DNA from: DASTOB01 sp035720425
GTDB lineage: Bacteria > Chloroflexota > Limnocylindria > Limnocylindrales > CSP1-4
Reading direction: 5' to 3'
Assembly (NCBI GenBank): GCA_035720425.1
Contig: DASTOB010000038.1
Location: 1-5,589, forward strand
Length of the DNA stretch: 5,589 nucleotides
The translations under genes were made by a program, and so were the position numbers. This document shows, one piece after another, positions 4,818-5,589 of the stretch; position 1 is the first letter of the stretch; each line of letters opens with the position of its first letter. A model generated the notes under the pieces. It was not told the origin of the DNA and did not search any database. It worked only from the letters and a program-made list of their open reading frames with translations.

Positions 4818-5589
4818 GCGCGGGTGTCGAGACGGCGTCGGTTGCGTCGGACCGCCGGTCTGGCCTTCCCTCGAGGGCACTCCCCCGCTCCGCCCGTACC
4901 CGGGCCGCGAACGGCGAGCCGAGACGGCTGACCGTCGCGATCGTCGGTGCGACCGGCTACGTCGGGTCGGAGCTCGTTCGGATCCTGTCGCGCCATCCGA
5001 ACGTCGAGATCGTCGGGCTCGTCGGGCGCAATCGGTCCGACGACCCGATCGGTGGTATCCACCCGCACCTGGCCACGACGGACCTGACGGTCGACGCCGA
5101 TCGGCCCGACGCCGACGCGGTCTTTCTCGCCCTCCCCCACGGCGCGGCCGCGGCCGCCGTCCCGGAGATCGCTGCCGACGGCACGACGGTCATCGACCTC
5201 GGCCCCGACTTCCGCCTGCGCAACCCGGCCGACTACCCGACCTGGTACGGCTTCGAACACCCCAACGCCGATGCCCTCGATTCGGCCGTCTATGGCCTGC
5301 CGGAACTGCATCGGGCGGAGCTCGCCGCGCTGGCCGACGCGCCGGTCGCCATCGTCGGCGCCCCCGGGTGCTACCCGACCGCGACCCTCCTCGCCCTCGC
5401 GCCGCTCGCGCGCGCCGGCCTCATCGCCGACCTCGTCGTCGACGCGAAGAGCGGCGTGTCGGGCGCGGGGCGCGAGGCGAAGGCGCACCTCATGTTCGGC
5501 GAGGTGAACGAGAGCGTGTCGGCCTACGGCCTCGGCGGCCACCGGCACGTGGCGGAGATCGAGCAGGAACTCGCGTTCATCGCCGGCCA
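4814..5589 (+). CDS. argC: N-acetyl-gamma-glutamyl-phosphate reductase (3' end outside window)
   Basis: ArgC reduces N-acetylglutamyl-5-phosphate to the semialdehyde with NADPH, the third step of arginine (ornithine) biosynthesis, in the cytoplasm. Counting from GTG 4814, 258 residues are visible. The dinucleotide-binding loop GATGYVG is at 45-51, the catalytic cysteine C186 in APGCYPT, then KSGVSGAGR at 212-220, and GGHRHVAEIEQEL with H243/H245. The usual Asn before PGCYPT is Ala here. The last 90 or so residues are beyond the window. The start is uncertain: family similarity begins at LTVAIVG (codon 39, base 4928), and no ATG occurs in frame. GTG 4814 overlaps the leader stop; GTG 4796, with a weak GAGG 11 bases upstream, is the alternative. 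Either gives an Arg/Ser/Ala-rich N-terminal extension of about 38-44 residues. It is probably the first gene of an arg operon. Confidence 0.92.
   Translation, partial: MSAGVETASVASDRRSGLPSRALPRSARTRAANGEPRRLTVAIVGATGYVGSELVRILSRHPNVEIVGLVGRNRSDDPIGGIHPHLATTDLTVDADRPDADAVFLALPHGAAAAAVPEIAADGTTVIDLGPDFRLRNPADYPTWYGFEHPNADALDSAVYGLPELHRAELAALADAPVAIVGAPGCYPTATLLALAPLARAGLIADLVVDAKSGVSGAGREAKAHLMFGEVNESVSAYGLGGHRHVAEIEQELAFIAG

Noticed and set aside
4715..5548. 277-codon minus-strand open frame opposite argC
   Set aside because: Antisense shadow; the plus strand shows the full set of ArgC motifs.
1..5589. CRISPR arrays, insertion sequences, transposases, phage genes or defence systems
   Set aside because: No spaced direct repeats of CRISPR form, no terminal inverted repeats and no recombinase or nuclease families were seen. 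The genes are of ordinary signalling and metabolic families.

Overview
This is a GC-rich bacterial window (roughly 70% G+C by eye, with strong G/C bias at third codon positions) carrying five protein-coding genes and one candidate leader ORF. Two of its three visible promoters appear to give leaderless or nearly leaderless transcripts. Together with the gene families, this suits a high-GC lineage such as Chloroflexota (Limnocylindria-like) or Actinomycetota. No rRNA or other marker gene is present, so the assignment is a guess.

Region 1 (2-3213, + strand) is a signalling operon. A c-di-GMP phosphodiesterase of REC-GAF-EAL architecture, whose 5' end lies outside the window, overlaps by four bases (ATGA) a soluble hybrid histidine kinase of REC-HisKA-HATPase-REC architecture. 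The two N-terminal receiver domains align without gaps and are close paralogues. Neither protein has a membrane segment in the visible sequence. They look like downstream processors of phosphoryl signals generated elsewhere, with c-di-GMP breakdown as one output.

Region 2 (3231-4498) holds an OsmC/Ohr-type thiol peroxidase gene (+), apparently with its own leaderless promoter, converging on a four-helix membrane protein of the DUF4395 family (-) with a CxxC motif. Both carry paired cysteines, so a shared thiol or redox theme is possible. The 196-bp gap between their 3' ends holds a (CGGT)n tract, a 12-bp palindrome and a weak terminator-like inverted repeat.

Region 3 (4459-4813) is the divergent intergenic region between the DUF4395 gene and argC. 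It contains an AT-rich promoter island for the DUF4395 gene, then a very G-rich stretch with an 8-bp hairpin, a degenerate 23-bp direct repeat and G-quadruplex potential. Just upstream of argC lies a tandem pair of ARG-box-like palindromes whose centres are exactly 21 bp apart, overlapping a TTGCAT/TATAGT promoter. Immediately downstream is a 30-codon ORF ending in Arg-Arg-stop, whose stop overlaps a GTG start of argC.

Region 4 (4814-5589) is the first two thirds of argC (N-acetyl-gamma-glutamyl-phosphate reductase), probably the first gene of an arginine biosynthesis operon continuing past the window. The most interesting part of the window is this argC control region: an apparent ArgR double operator followed by a possible arginine-rich leader peptide. 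Everything else is recognisable as known families.
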